From assembly GCA_973895155.1 (NCBI GenBank), contig OZ316898.1, forward strand, positions 19,654,001-19,718,000: DNA of 64,000 nt, read 5' to 3'. A program made the position numbers and the translations under genes. Of this stretch, positions 33,001 to 43,555 are shown piece after piece (position 1 is the first letter of the stretch; each line of letters starts with the position of its first letter). Under the pieces are notes generated by a model. The model did not search any database and was not told the origin of the DNA. It saw only the letters and a program-made list of their open reading frames with translations. Source of the DNA: Marsupella aquatica. Taxonomy: Eukaryota > Marchantiophyta.

Positions 33001-33954
33001 CGTTCTATGTCCACAACCTACTGTTAACAAGGGACTGATTCTGACTGCTCTCATATAACCTGTTCATTGGCATGCGAGTGCAAGACCCAGACGCTAAGAT
33101 GTCACGTGTCTTTTGTACCAGGAGCTTCATGTTGAAGGTGTGAGGACTTTGTTGGGTATGCGAACCACTATGGGTTCCATTGACGATATTCTTCCACCTC
33201 CAACATCAGCCCTTTTGTCCTCATTCTTGTACATTCAACATGAAACGGTAAATGCTCTATCTAATCATGTGTGGCAATGAAAATTGATGATGGTAGTGTT
33301 GATATTTGGTATAACAAAATATAATTTATAGATGTGAATCATATGTTTGTCTTATACTTGTACTCGGGAGGTGTGGAGATCCCAGGCAGCAAGCTAACGG
33401 TTGGAGCAAGGGCATTGGCTAAACACGTGCACCGCAGTACTGATGGCTGGTGGGGCGTGTTTACAGGAACTGGTAAGCATAATGCTCTTGAGGGTTGATC
33501 AACATTGCTGAAGATTGAGTTTTGTGAGTCAGGAAATAGCTGAATAATCATGAATTTGGGTAAGGGCTGGTGAGAAGACGAGGACTGATGTTCGTTCTTT
33601 GCACTGTCTGAATAACAGAACCCTCAAAGAATGATCTAGCCTTCAAAATGATTTGTCGGATGATCGAGCGAGCCATATGGCTAAATGTACACAGTGTCCC
33701 TATTCCTGTCTTTGAGATCCGCGTTCGAGATGGCTATGGTGCTCGCTGGTTGGCTGATGGAAGTCAGGTAAACTAATCAGAACTCTCACTCTCATCAATT
33801 TTACTACCCGGAACGAAAAAAGCTAAATGTTTCTGTATCCCACTTTTTATCCCGTTCTTGTTTGATGACCTACATTTCTGTTATCATGTCACAGTTTCGA
33901 GGATTTCTAGAACCTCCCATGGACGAGGGATACTTGAAGAAGTGGAGACAATAG
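30083..33954 (+). CDS. ASCH-domain protein, 11 exons
   Basis: Exons: 30083-30314, 30881-31086, 31372-31432, 31996-32044, 32269-32326, 32403-32490, 32695-32816, 33122-33247, 33379-33472, 33619-33767, 33895-33954. They give 414 residues with every phase matching. ATG 30083 has an in-frame TAG two codons upstream. ASCH domains have a PUA-like beta-barrel and are thought to bind RNA or act in translation and transcription coactivation. The segment FQLHVQEPYFSQLK leads into the diagnostic GxKxxExR motif as GTKTVEGR (168-175), followed by the barrel segment DVKRYATFQQML. The C-terminal half (GVQVYRAFYSE, LTVGARALAKHVHRS, FEIRVRDGYGARW, FLEPPMDEGY) matches the plant proteins of this type. Least certain are the exon-1 donor (30302 is an alternative), exon 5 and the acceptor at 33378. 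Confidence 0.88.
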
Positions 33955-34523
33955 TGAATTAGGATGGGTGTAGCGTCTTTCAACTTCTGAATGGTTGCAT
34001 AAGTAGGAATGATTCCCCTTGTGGAAATTCAGGGACAAAGCATATATAAGGCTGGCAGTAGTTGTTTGAACAATGGTTGTAGTAGCTCTGCGGAACAAAA
34101 CTGATAGTGTGAATATGTTCTCCCTTTATTTAAATGCACAGAGGTCTGACACTATTTATAACTGCAAATCCTTCATAAGAGTATACACACACTTATCCAG
34201 TATAACCCTATCCCAAACTCGTCTTTATATGTATCTGCAATTTTCCCGTAGTATATTATGTTGCACTTAACAAGTTTTGGGTTGTCTAGTTTTACAAAGA
34301 ACCTAAACCATACACTGATCCATACAAAGCATAAACCTTATCCTAAAGATCCTAAAGTCTAATCTGAGGGTTTGTGATATGTCCATAGTGTATTGGCTGC
34401 AATAAGGACTGTCTTGCATGTGATGGTCCTTGCACTTCCGGCCCTCAACATTCCCTATTATCCCAGCGTAAAGCAATTTTGTTTCTCCACAGGATCTGTT
34501 CAAATGCGAGGTGTGAAGTTCAC
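33955..34523. other. Downstream flank of the ASCH gene
   Basis: Presumably 3' untranslated and intergenic sequence. AT rich, nothing else recognised. Confidence 0.4.
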
Positions 34524-34651
34524 ATGCCCTTAGACTACTATCGGTGGATGTTATTGGACATCAGAATTTTCTCATGAGAGCATCTCCATGCCCTTAGACT
34601 ACTATGGGTGGATGTTATTGGACATCAGAATTTTCTCATGAGAGCATCTCC
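34524..34651. repeat. Tandem duplication, 64-bp unit x2
   Basis: Copies at 34524-34587 and 34588-34651 differ at one base (cggtgg/gggtgg). Both include 'gagagcatctcca', the left end of the following MITE-like element, so the duplication involved that terminus. Confidence 0.9.
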
Positions 34652-34752
34652 ATCCCCTGGGGATTGGGCGTTGACCAAACCTAGTCAAGAAAGTCAAGAT
34701 ATCTAAAAAGTCAAGTCCAACCCACTCACTCGAACACGGGTCTCGGTAACTG

Positions 34753-34851
34753 CACATCAAAATATGACATATGCGATGTAGGACACCCCTGCATACCATG
34801 ATAATCCTAGTTTTTCCTTTCAATCAATGAATGCGGCCACATTTTGATGTG
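34753..34851. mobile_element. Small CACATCAAAAT inverted-repeat element, copy 1
   Basis: CACATCAAAAT at the left is matched by ATTTTGATGTG at the right, 99 bp in total, with the internal block 'ataccatgata...ttaaatcaatga'. Related copies lie at 40904-41012 and 52421-52519. Confidence 0.65.
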
Positions 34852-34899
34852 TGATTACCAGGAGGGCTCGAACACTGTTTAGACTTCTGGATTTGAGCT

Positions 34900-35460
34900 A
34901 CAAGGATTACGGGACGTGTATATGGAAGAGATTGTACAGTATTTGACTCCTTATTGTCTTCCTTTGGGTTCTCAATATCTCTGTTTACGGTCAGATGTTG
35001 ATACCTATAGTTTAGGGAAATTGAAATTATACAACTACCCTGACGAAGACGGAAATTGAGATCATACAATTACCCGGACGAAGTTGATACCTGTTGTTTA
35101 GGGAAATTGAGATTGTACAGCATTTGACTCAGATTATATTGTATTTGACTCTTTGTTGGGTTTGTTGTTGGGTTTTCAAGATCTCAATGTATGGTCTTTG
35201 TTATTGGATTTTCAAGATCTCTATCTATGGTCAAATGTTGGGTTTTCCAAATCTGAATCTATCGTCGGATGTTGATAACTGTTGTTTCAGGAAATTACCC
35301 CTACTATGTTGATACCTGTTGTTTAGTGAAATTACTGTTCCCGGTTACTGTTTGGAGAAATTACCCTATTGGATACCTGTTGTTTAAGGAAATTACCCGG
35401 ACTCTTTTGATATCTGTTGTTCAGAGAAATCACCTTGTGATACATGTCGCCATTTAAAAA
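34900..35460. repeat. Degenerate satellite of 'gttgatacctgttgtttagg' units
   Basis: Variants of 'gatacctgttgtttagggaaattacc' recur at least seven times, interleaved with 'attgtacagtatttgactc' and 'gggttttcaagatctctatc'. Unit length varies between about 40 and 90 bases. No coding capacity. Confidence 0.65.
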
Positions 35461-35560
35461 AGTACTTGTCTCAAAGCAAAACCCACTTTGGTGGGAGATG
35501 CTCTTAGGCCTGCTAAATACCGAGCCATGTCCTCCAGTACGTGTTATTCTCCTAGAAAAC

Positions 35561-35650
35561 ATCAATTTGTGGAGTTCTCAATTCAGTGCTGTACTCAAGT
35601 CAAGTATCAATTTGTGGAGTTCTCAATTCAGCGCTGTACTCAAGTCAAGT
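35561..35650. repeat. Tandem duplication, 45-bp unit x2
   Basis: Copies at 35561-35605 and 35606-35650, starting 'atcaatttgtggagttctca', differ at a single base. Confidence 0.92.
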
Positions 35651-37768
35651 CTTTCGTACACAACGTGGACTGTTGAGTTGCCCCATAGAAATGCACAGTG
35701 GCGGCCATCTACACTTAGTTGGCCAGATACGAGATGCCATTGCCGTCACAAACCGCCCTGCCAGCATCGTGTTTGGAAGCATGCCGCAAGCTCCAAAGGT
35801 GAGATTTACTCGATTTGGAACGGGTGCAAGCATGCAGAAGGAGAGGAACGAAACTCAATGCCATTTGTTTCTTCATTCACTCTTGTTTCTAGCTCTCTTT
35901 AAAAAGTGCGTTCCTGCTTGTATTGCGGGTCATGTGCCCCGTTCAACTTTGAGGAGATCAGTTGGGCCAAATTGGGCTACTGGATGTGCCCAAATCGTCC
36001 CAACAGTGTCTTTGGTATATTTATACAAACAGATTCTACGTTAGAACAGATATAAGAGTGATTGTAAGCACGTATATGCTTGCTCCATTCAGCATACTTG
36101 CAGATACTGGTGTCATGCACTTGAGATTCTGCAACCTTAAGTTTCAAGAACGCCAGAAGTCGAGTCCCCACTTAAATTCAGCGTGCACTTGAGACTCTGC
36201 AAGCTAACACTTCGGAAAATCCAGAAGGTGAGGTCCTGTAGCCAGGAAACCTGAGCAGGTTACAATAAAGCGATTACTGACGGTAGTTTTCTCAAGCTAT
36301 CGAGACCAAAATCGTAGCCCAAAATTGTCCAACCAATCGCCGACTGCCAAACTTTATCGCCTGAGCGAAACCGGCAATTGGTTGGACGTTAGGCAAGGAT
36401 TAGAGGAGGTGGATGCGCTACTCTATTATAAGCAGATCAAGATCTGCAAAATGACCTCCAGTCCTCCACCGGGGTTATTGTTGGGATCCACGACGACGAT
36501 GCGGTAACTAACCCGTGTCTAGATCTTGCAAGTACCTTACTGTATAGTGTTATGTCAAACTGATGTATACTTTACTGTAGTCTGTCTTCCATTCGCGCCA
36601 CACTGCCGATTCAAACTTCCGTTCAATTCTCAGAAACTCAAAAATCCGTTGCTGCTTCCTGCCTCCTTGCATGGGCTTGATGTCTCTATGGGCCCTTGTT
36701 GCCGTCGCTGGGGCGTGGATGAGTATAGTCGTAGGAGCCACGGATGCACATCTCTTTGGTGTTTTCTAAAGCGTCTCACGGACATGAGAGCTTCAGGTCC
36801 GCCACGTCGTTGGGTTCTTTGCTTCAGGTTGTTTATTTCTCTGCTCTCTGCTGTGCCCAGCACGAGGCCCAGCATTGGTGGTGTGTGACATTTGACGGTA
36901 GTCACTGCACAATATGCACACTATGGCCCATTTAGGTCCCCGTGGACTAGAAATTCTTCCACTCATTTTCTCTCTCCATCTCAGTTTCGACAAATGTTGA
37001 GTACAAAATTGAAATAGAAGTCTGCTTAGTGACACTTGGAGAAGGGATCGGCTGAGAAATGAGTTCACGAGAAAGGCAGTGAAGCCAAGGATCTGTTCCA
37101 TACTTGACTTCCTGTAGCTAATTTGCTGCCATCGTCTCTGTCATTATTGCTATAGGCTTTGGAGAGTCTCAGCTTATCTTCGGATCCTTCCTTATCTTCG
37201 AATCCGTGTGCCTATCTGCGTAATCCGAATTTTATTAGTGTCTCCGCTATTTCGACGTGGGACCTTAACTTTCATGCCCTGGCAGAATGCGAGTCCAATC
37301 ATGAAATTAACAATGAAATCCGTCGTCAATACAACAGAACGCGAAATGCAGAGAACGGGTAACCTTCGATGCTGATCAAACGAACAGCCTGCGGGAGATT
37401 GGAGCTGCATCGACTGAAGTGGCTAAGTGAATTGGAGCTAAAATAAGTTGGCCTCAATCGCCTGATCTGATGTGGAGGAATTGATTGAAGCCAATTGGAA
37501 TCTTATAGACCTACTTAAGAGGAACCATGTCTGATTTTACATTCATAAGCAATACTGTACGTTCAAATCATTTCTAATTTCATACAATCATAAAGAAGCC
37601 AAATAAATTTTCTTGTTCAAATATCTCTTCTATTGGACCTGACATTGTTTTATGGTGCATCCAACTTTATTAAAATTGAAAAGGACCCAATAATTCGCCT
37701 GAAGGCACTGCTCATCTATGTAGCTTTTGAGTTGAGGACCAATTACAGGCATTCGATCGAGGAACATC
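35651..37768. other. Intergenic, no gene seen
   Basis: Several frames of 60-120 codons exist at 35.6-36.9 kb, but none carries a motif or splice structure I can support. The last few hundred bases are the likely promoter and leader of the LRR gene at 37769. Confidence 0.35.
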
Positions 37769-38845
37769 ATGGCTAGAATGATGGGTCATGCATTTGTACT
37801 TCTCTCCATGATTTTGGCATCGCTGCTGAAGTCAATGCAAGGGGACACGAATGCAGATGACGTCGAGGGCCTCCGTCTATTCTTCAGTAGTCTAAACTCG
37901 CCACCGTTGCTGATAGGATGGAATGATTCAGATGGAGACCCCTGCATGGACTCTTGGAAGGGAATCACCTGTGACGACGATGGAGGAAATGTCACAAAGA
38001 TTGAGCTCTCAGGATTAATGTTGAACGCCACTCTCGGCTGGTCGTCGTCCTTGTCCAGGCTCCAGAATCTCAGAGTCCTTGACCTCAGCAACAACCAACT
38101 GATAGGGGTCATCCCCTACAACCTGCCGACGAAAATTGAACTTCTGAATTTGCAAATGAACCATCTCCAGAAAAGCATTCCCTGGTCACTCGGCCAGTTG
38201 GTCAACTTAACAGAGCTGAGGTTGGCTCACAACAATCTGACGGGCCCCATTACTGACACCTTCGTGAGGCTGGGCTCACTCATCACGTTGGATCTTGCTG
38301 AGAATGGTTTTACTGGAGGCATTCCGAGAACTTTGGGGAACCTCTCGCAGCTGAGTTTCCTGTACTTGCAAGGGAATGCAATTGACTCAGGACTGGATGT
38401 TCTGACCAATCTGAGGTCGTTGCAGGCCGTGGATATTAGGGACAATTCCTTTCATGGTCAAGGGATACCTACCCAGCTCTGGACCGTTCCTAACTTCCAG
38501 TTTTCTGCCAATGAGTTTTTCAATAACGACTCATTCCCATCAAATCAGTTCAATTTGTCGCTCCTGAACTCGCCAGCACCTTCTCCGTTCCCGGGATCTG
38601 TTCAGCCGATAGCATCTCCTCCAGAAACTTCTACTGGTGGCCTTCAAGCTACTCCTCCCCATCTGATTAGTGGAACCGACTTAAGAGATCCAGAAAACTT
38701 TCCTTTCTGGTATCCTGAGAGAATTGCAGGCGTCTCGGTGGTATCAGTTTTGGCCATGGTGGCCGTAGTTCTGATTGTCTTGATCTGCAATTGGAGGCGT
38801 AAGGATAAGGAGTACAACCGTGGAGATTCAGATATGTCCTGGTGA
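37769..38845 (+). CDS. STRUBBELIG-family-like LRR receptor protein without kinase domain
   Basis: One uninterrupted exon encodes 358 residues. A signal peptide covers about 1-25. The LRRNT_2-type cap follows, with C59 and C68 in DPCMDSWKGITC, then about six LRRs (LRVLDLSNNQLIGVIP, LTELRLAHNNLTGPI, LITLDLAENGFTGGIP). Next come a Pro/Ser-rich linker, a membrane segment at about 319-342 and a 16-residue basic tail. The cap spacing, the 'SLNSP..L..W...DGDPC' sequence and the proline-rich juxtamembrane are typical of LRR-V (STRUBBELIG-receptor family) kinases, which act at the cell surface in tissue morphogenesis. Family genes normally have many introns and a kinase of about 300 residues. This copy has neither, and the stop follows the membrane segment directly with no kinase remnant seen downstream. 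It may be a receptor-like protein derived by retroposition, acting as co-receptor or decoy. Eight NxS/T sites fit an extracellular domain. Confidence 0.88.
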   Translation: MARMMGHAFVLLSMILASLLKSMQGDTNADDVEGLRLFFSSLNSPPLLIGWNDSDGDPCMDSWKGITCDDDGGNVTKIELSGLMLNATLGWSSSLSRLQNLRVLDLSNNQLIGVIPYNLPTKIELLNLQMNHLQKSIPWSLGQLVNLTELRLAHNNLTGPITDTFVRLGSLITLDLAENGFTGGIPRTLGNLSQLSFLYLQGNAIDSGLDVLTNLRSLQAVDIRDNSFHGQGIPTQLWTVPNFQFSANEFFNNDSFPSNQFNLSLLNSPAPSPFPGSVQPIASPPETSTGGLQATPPHLISGTDLRDPENFPFWYPERIAGVSVVSVLAMVAVVLIVLICNWRRKDKEYNRGDSDMSW

Positions 38846-40903
38846 TTTACCTTGCGATTCGAAGGAACCGATGCCAAAGCAGGTGTGACTCGGATGCAAA
38901 GTAACTGTGAATATGGTGTCATAACAGAGAAGACTTCACCAAATGAAGACGCTTGAATAGATATTTTGAACACGTTAATAGCTGAACAAAATTTTTGGTG
39001 AGAATTGAAGTTCTGAAAACAATAGTGCGGGCAATAGTGCCGTATGTTAATAGACTCGTTGTATGAAGTCCTCACTTTTTTCCAAGAAAATTGGCATATT
39101 TGTTTTATCAGATATCGCGCCTTTGAATTTTGATATACGGATCGATTAACGCATGATTTTAGTAAGGATTGAGTTTAAAGACAAAACCGAAAGTTTTACT
39201 TTAAAATGAGTCCCTGGTGGACTTTTGCCGATCGTATAGCTTGTTGGGATTTTCAAAACATGGACCAGCTAGGAATTGCATCTAGTATCGCCCGTGTACA
39301 TCCTAGTGCTCTACCACTGAACCTAGGATCTTCCGTAGTGCACTACCACTGAGCTACCGGCCCTATATGCCTGCATCTTCATGGGTTCAAGTGTGGTTCG
39401 TCTAATCTTCAAGTTGTGATCACTCAATGACAGTCAAGGGACTCAATTTCGAAACCAAGTAAAGCTTCGAGTGACATGAAAGAACGTACGCAGAAGCTTG
39501 TCGTTCCTGTCCGTAGATGAATGGTATCTTTGCATTGATATAGATCAGACACAAAACCATCGTGCTCACCTTCATTCACACAGTTGCAACCAAAGGAGAT
39601 TCGATTCATTCAATTATGTCTTGCAATGCAAGTCAATGGCTTTCAATCGGCGATCCCTGGATGGGTTCTCGTCACCTACAATTACTTACGTTTCAGTAAT
39701 TAATGTTGAGGACTTATTGCATCACATTTCAAAGGAATCTCGATCAAATAGATTCAAAAGTTCTACCAATTGACGAATGCTCATCTCAAAACTCTGCTTA
39801 ACGAATGACAACCGTTTATTCTTATTTCTTTCTTTCTCAGCATGAAGCTATTATCAAGTTCTCAGATGAGCTCCAAAGAAAGAATATATGAGTTCTGCAA
39901 CACTCAAGATTGTGCGTCCTGTCCAAGTTCTGCTTCCCGCTTACACAGTCGTCCAGATTGTCTCGAGATGCATTCTTTTCCATCTTCCCCTCCTCCACCA
40001 TCTTCCTAGGAGAACTGCAGACAATCATCAGGATACTGGATCATGTCCCGAGACAAGACTCACCCATTACGCGGTAGACTGATTTTCTGCAAGCCAATGC
40101 AGCAATACCTCGGCCTTGTCTCGAGAAATCCTTGGGCCACCTTCTTCACAAACCAGCACAACACAAGCTACCCCCAAGGGACTTAATTGAGTCTTAATTG
40201 ACTCTTAATTGACTCTTTGGGGACTCCGTATACAGGGCCCTGTACGTAGGTAACATTTTCAGGCGAGAAAATCCCAACTTTTTTTCTTCCGCTCCTCCGC
40301 CATCCTTCTATAGATTGTTCTCTCGAGACTGACTAGGGTACTAAGATGGGTCTTGTTAGATAAGACTAGGCTATAATTGTTCACTTGGCTTCACAAACTT
40401 CTCTCAGCCTGGATGCTTCTTTTTTGTGAGGTATTGTATAATGTGAGCAAACAGGAATTTTGTTAGGGATGAGAGTGTTGTTAGCCAGACATTTGTTAGG
40501 CAGACCCTAGACAATGGTTTTAAATATCTTTTGCTTTTTGCTGCCTTTTATATTTTTTTGTGTTTTTTATGACTCCAAATGACTAGCGAGTAACTAGCTA
40601 GCAAAACGAGTTATGTATGTTATCAACCAGGTTCTTGTTAGCAAGGCAGTTGGATATAGAAAAAATAGGGGTCATGTGAGGAAAAAAATTGCTCATGCGA
40701 GTAAAAAATTTGCTGTTTCCTAGCACGTCATAATGACCACTTTTTCGTAAGCCGGGTAGAAGCAATGCAACAAGCAAGGCAACAAGTAGGCCTTGTCTAA
40801 TGAAACCCACAGCATTCTTTCCTAAGCACACTCAGGTGTCGCCAAAATGCATTAATATGGGAGGTCGATCAGCAGGTATGTCTCTTAGAATAGCCAAAGC
40901 CTG
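38846..40903. other. Intergenic, one tRNA-like relic
   Basis: No gene is seen. The region holds the tRNA-like fragment at 39306-39366 and a short 'ttaattgactc' triplication near 40190-40215. Confidence 0.4.
39306..39366 (-). pseudogene. tRNA-derived relic with a duplicated A-box
   Basis: On the minus strand GGTAGCTCAGTGGTAG, an A-box-like tRNA D-arm sequence, is followed 32 bases later by GTTCAGTGGTAGAGCAC, a second D-arm-like copy. No complete cloverleaf or clear B-box (GGTTCGANTCC) follows. It is therefore a tRNA pseudogene, a SINE head or chance. Confidence 0.35.
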
Positions 40904-41012
40904 CACATCAAAATATTACATATAGGGTGTATGACATCCATCCATACCATGATAAACCTCGTTATTTTCTTTAAATCAATGAGTGCACACCCTATATTTT
41001 CACATTTTGATG
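40904..41012. mobile_element. Small CACATCAAAAT inverted-repeat element, copy 2
   Basis: CTGCACATCAAAATAT at the left, CACATTTTGATGCAG at the right, with the shared block 'ccataccatgataaa' and 'tttctttaaatcaatgagtg' inside. It is 109 bp. Confidence 0.7.
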
Positions 41013-43555
41013 CAGGGGAACTTCAGCTGGGAGGAAAGCCGTTTGAGTACGAGGAGAGGAATTAGTAAGTAGATTGTAGAAAAATGCTTTGTGTGGGTCG
41101 ACAGGTGAGGTACTGAGATCTGCTCACGGTATGATGATAACAACTCTGCTTTGGATCTACACCTCCAACCTCAAGACCATGCCCTACCCATCAGCATTTC
41201 CAAATAGGGGGTCTCAAACCTCAAACTGAATGGACCTGAACCTGATAGTTAAGTTTTGGGAAAAAGGACAAAGCTATGCATTACCAAATTCCTCAACAAA
41301 TTCATAATCCCTAATTTTTTGCCAGAAAGATTTGTCATATCCATGACCAGAAGTCACTCTAGAGGCTAATGAAAACTACCTAAAAATAAACATTTTGTGC
41401 CAACTTTTACATGACCCTGTCAAAATGCTATGGCCATTGTTTTGTTTATGGCCGAAAGCCATCATCCATAAGAGTGAAGATTTGGCTCGCGCTAATGTCA
41501 CAGTGCTACAACTTCAGATATGGAGGTATGATAAGTCACATCTTCAGCTCACGTTTGATTCGTCATTGTCAAGAGCAAGATAAAGTGTGCTGCCACAACT
41601 TCAGGTATGGAGGTAACTATGATAAGTCACATCTTCAGCTCACGTTTGATTGGTCATAATTGTCAAGAGCAAGTCAGATCAAATGTGCTTCTACTGTAGG
41701 GCTCTTTCAACTTTATTATTTTGCTCTGCTCCAATATATCTCCTTATATGTCGTAGTGCCAAGCCAGGACCAAAGAGTGTCATACTTTAATCTGCTTATG
41801 TTTCATACTCACAGTGGGAGCCTATGGACCCACCATACCTTAATTTGCTTGGGAATGATGGTATTGGGTGTGGAAACAGTAATCAACATGCCAAAAGAAT
41901 GTCAATGGTTCAGCTGGTTGCCACTAAGGTGGTTCCAAAGTAGACAGTGGGAGGGTATTATTATTCAACAATCCACACTTATCCTACATAATTGAGTTGT
42001 TCTCTTTGAAGACTTATATAATTGGGACTGCCTCTCTAGGCCAAGAGAATGAGCAAGGGATGCTTGCACGAAAGTTTGTGTTAAATGTCAAACCCCATAG
42101 AATAGATGTGCTCCTTTTGTCAAACCTATTGTAACTTTTGGTAGAAGGCACATTCAGAATGAACACCTACAAGTTGAGGTATACGAGCCATTGAGGTGGT
42201 GACTGACAAATTTGAGCTGACCTGCTTCTTGACTCCACTCTAGGCCTGGGCCAGAAAAGAGAAAGATGGCTCACTGTCATTATAGGCTCAGATGGCTTCA
42301 AGGGAAACCAGAACCATGTACTTAATTGTCCAACATTCAATTCTGCCACCATCACAACCATAGCTTGAGTTAGAGGCAAACTAAGCCCACCTAGCCACCT
42401 GACAGGCAAACAAAGCACTTAATTGCATACCAGCAGCCAAGCCAATTGAATGGCAAGCATAGGACCCTCAAGCCTTATGCATCAAAGTATGATAGGTAGC
42501 CAGGGAAACATTAGGAGGAGGTTGGTTGACATTGGTTGACATCCTACTTGAGGTCCACCCCAAGCAGGGCCAACCGAGGCACATTCAGGTTGTTGGCAAC
42601 CAAACAGGCTGTGGAGCTGCTTCAAACTCACAAGGCCATCAAGAAGCTACTTTTGTGGTGGTATCATAAACAATGCTTGCAATGGCCACTTTAAAGGCAG
42701 TATTAGTGTACTAGAGTATTTCGACTCGTGAACTAGGGATGCGCCGATTCGAGCAACAACATCGACTCCAGCACAGCCTTCAAACCAAATGGACTTGAGA
42801 CATCCTACTTAGGCAGGTGGGTTGTTTTGCAACATGGATTCATTGGCTAAAGGCCTCTACCAAACAGGAAAAATGTCACCAACAAAAGATAATAATGCTG
42901 GCACTATTACATAGTACTAGCCAAGTGCCTATGCAATGCTTGTAATGAGGATTGTCATTGCAAAAGTGTTTATTGCTGTTTCGAAAAAGTAGTTGTCGCA
43001 GAAATATGATCATTACAAAACCTTTTGTTCTTTCAAAAGTGTTGTTGCATCTGTCTTGTCAATGCCAAAGACAGTTGAGATTTGCCATGCGAAAAAGATA
43101 GTGGACACTTTTGGAACGATAACTCACTCAGATTTACAAATAAAACATTGTCAACGCGCAATGTTCACAAACATTCACACTTTTGAGCACAAACGTTTTA
43201 AAACAATAAAAATTACAGCATTCCTTGAATGCACTTTGGCAAAGTTATCTACCTGGACTGATTGTCTGAGCTGGGCCCACACAATGGTTTCATCCAGTCC
43301 AGCCTTTCTGATTTGTGTCGCACAAGTTTCATTAGCATTGGCCAAATTTGAAGCGCAAATCTCGACCGGTGTACAGTGAGGCAACCTTTGTGGGGATAGG
43401 ATCGTCATCAGCCATACTCACCCAGGGTATACAACACTTCTTTAACATAACTCGAACAGATACAAATACACTCCTTATAAATACGCTCTGGCTGGCGTGA
43501 CATTTTCTTCGTTCTGAATTCTCATCAATCTATCTATGGCTCTAATCTCACACAT
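41013..43555. other. Intergenic, no gene seen
   Basis: Downstream flank of the sulfate transporter gene. Apart from the duplication at 41505-41672 nothing could be assigned. Confidence 0.4.
41505..41672. repeat. Tandem duplication, about 83-85 bp x2
   Basis: Both copies run from 'acaacttcag' through 'gataagtcacatcttcagct' to 'tgtcaagagcaag'. The second has short insertions. Confidence 0.88.

Larger units (their letters stand above)
34642..35503. mobile_element. MITE-like element with GAGCATCTCC terminal inverted repeats, second copy
   Basis: The left end GAGCATCTCC (34642) is matched by GGAGATGCTC ending at 35503, the same terminus type as 22901-23489. The 862-bp interior has no transposase. 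It contains a different small inverted-repeat element (34753-34851) and a degenerate satellite, so it has been invaded or expanded. Confidence 0.45.
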
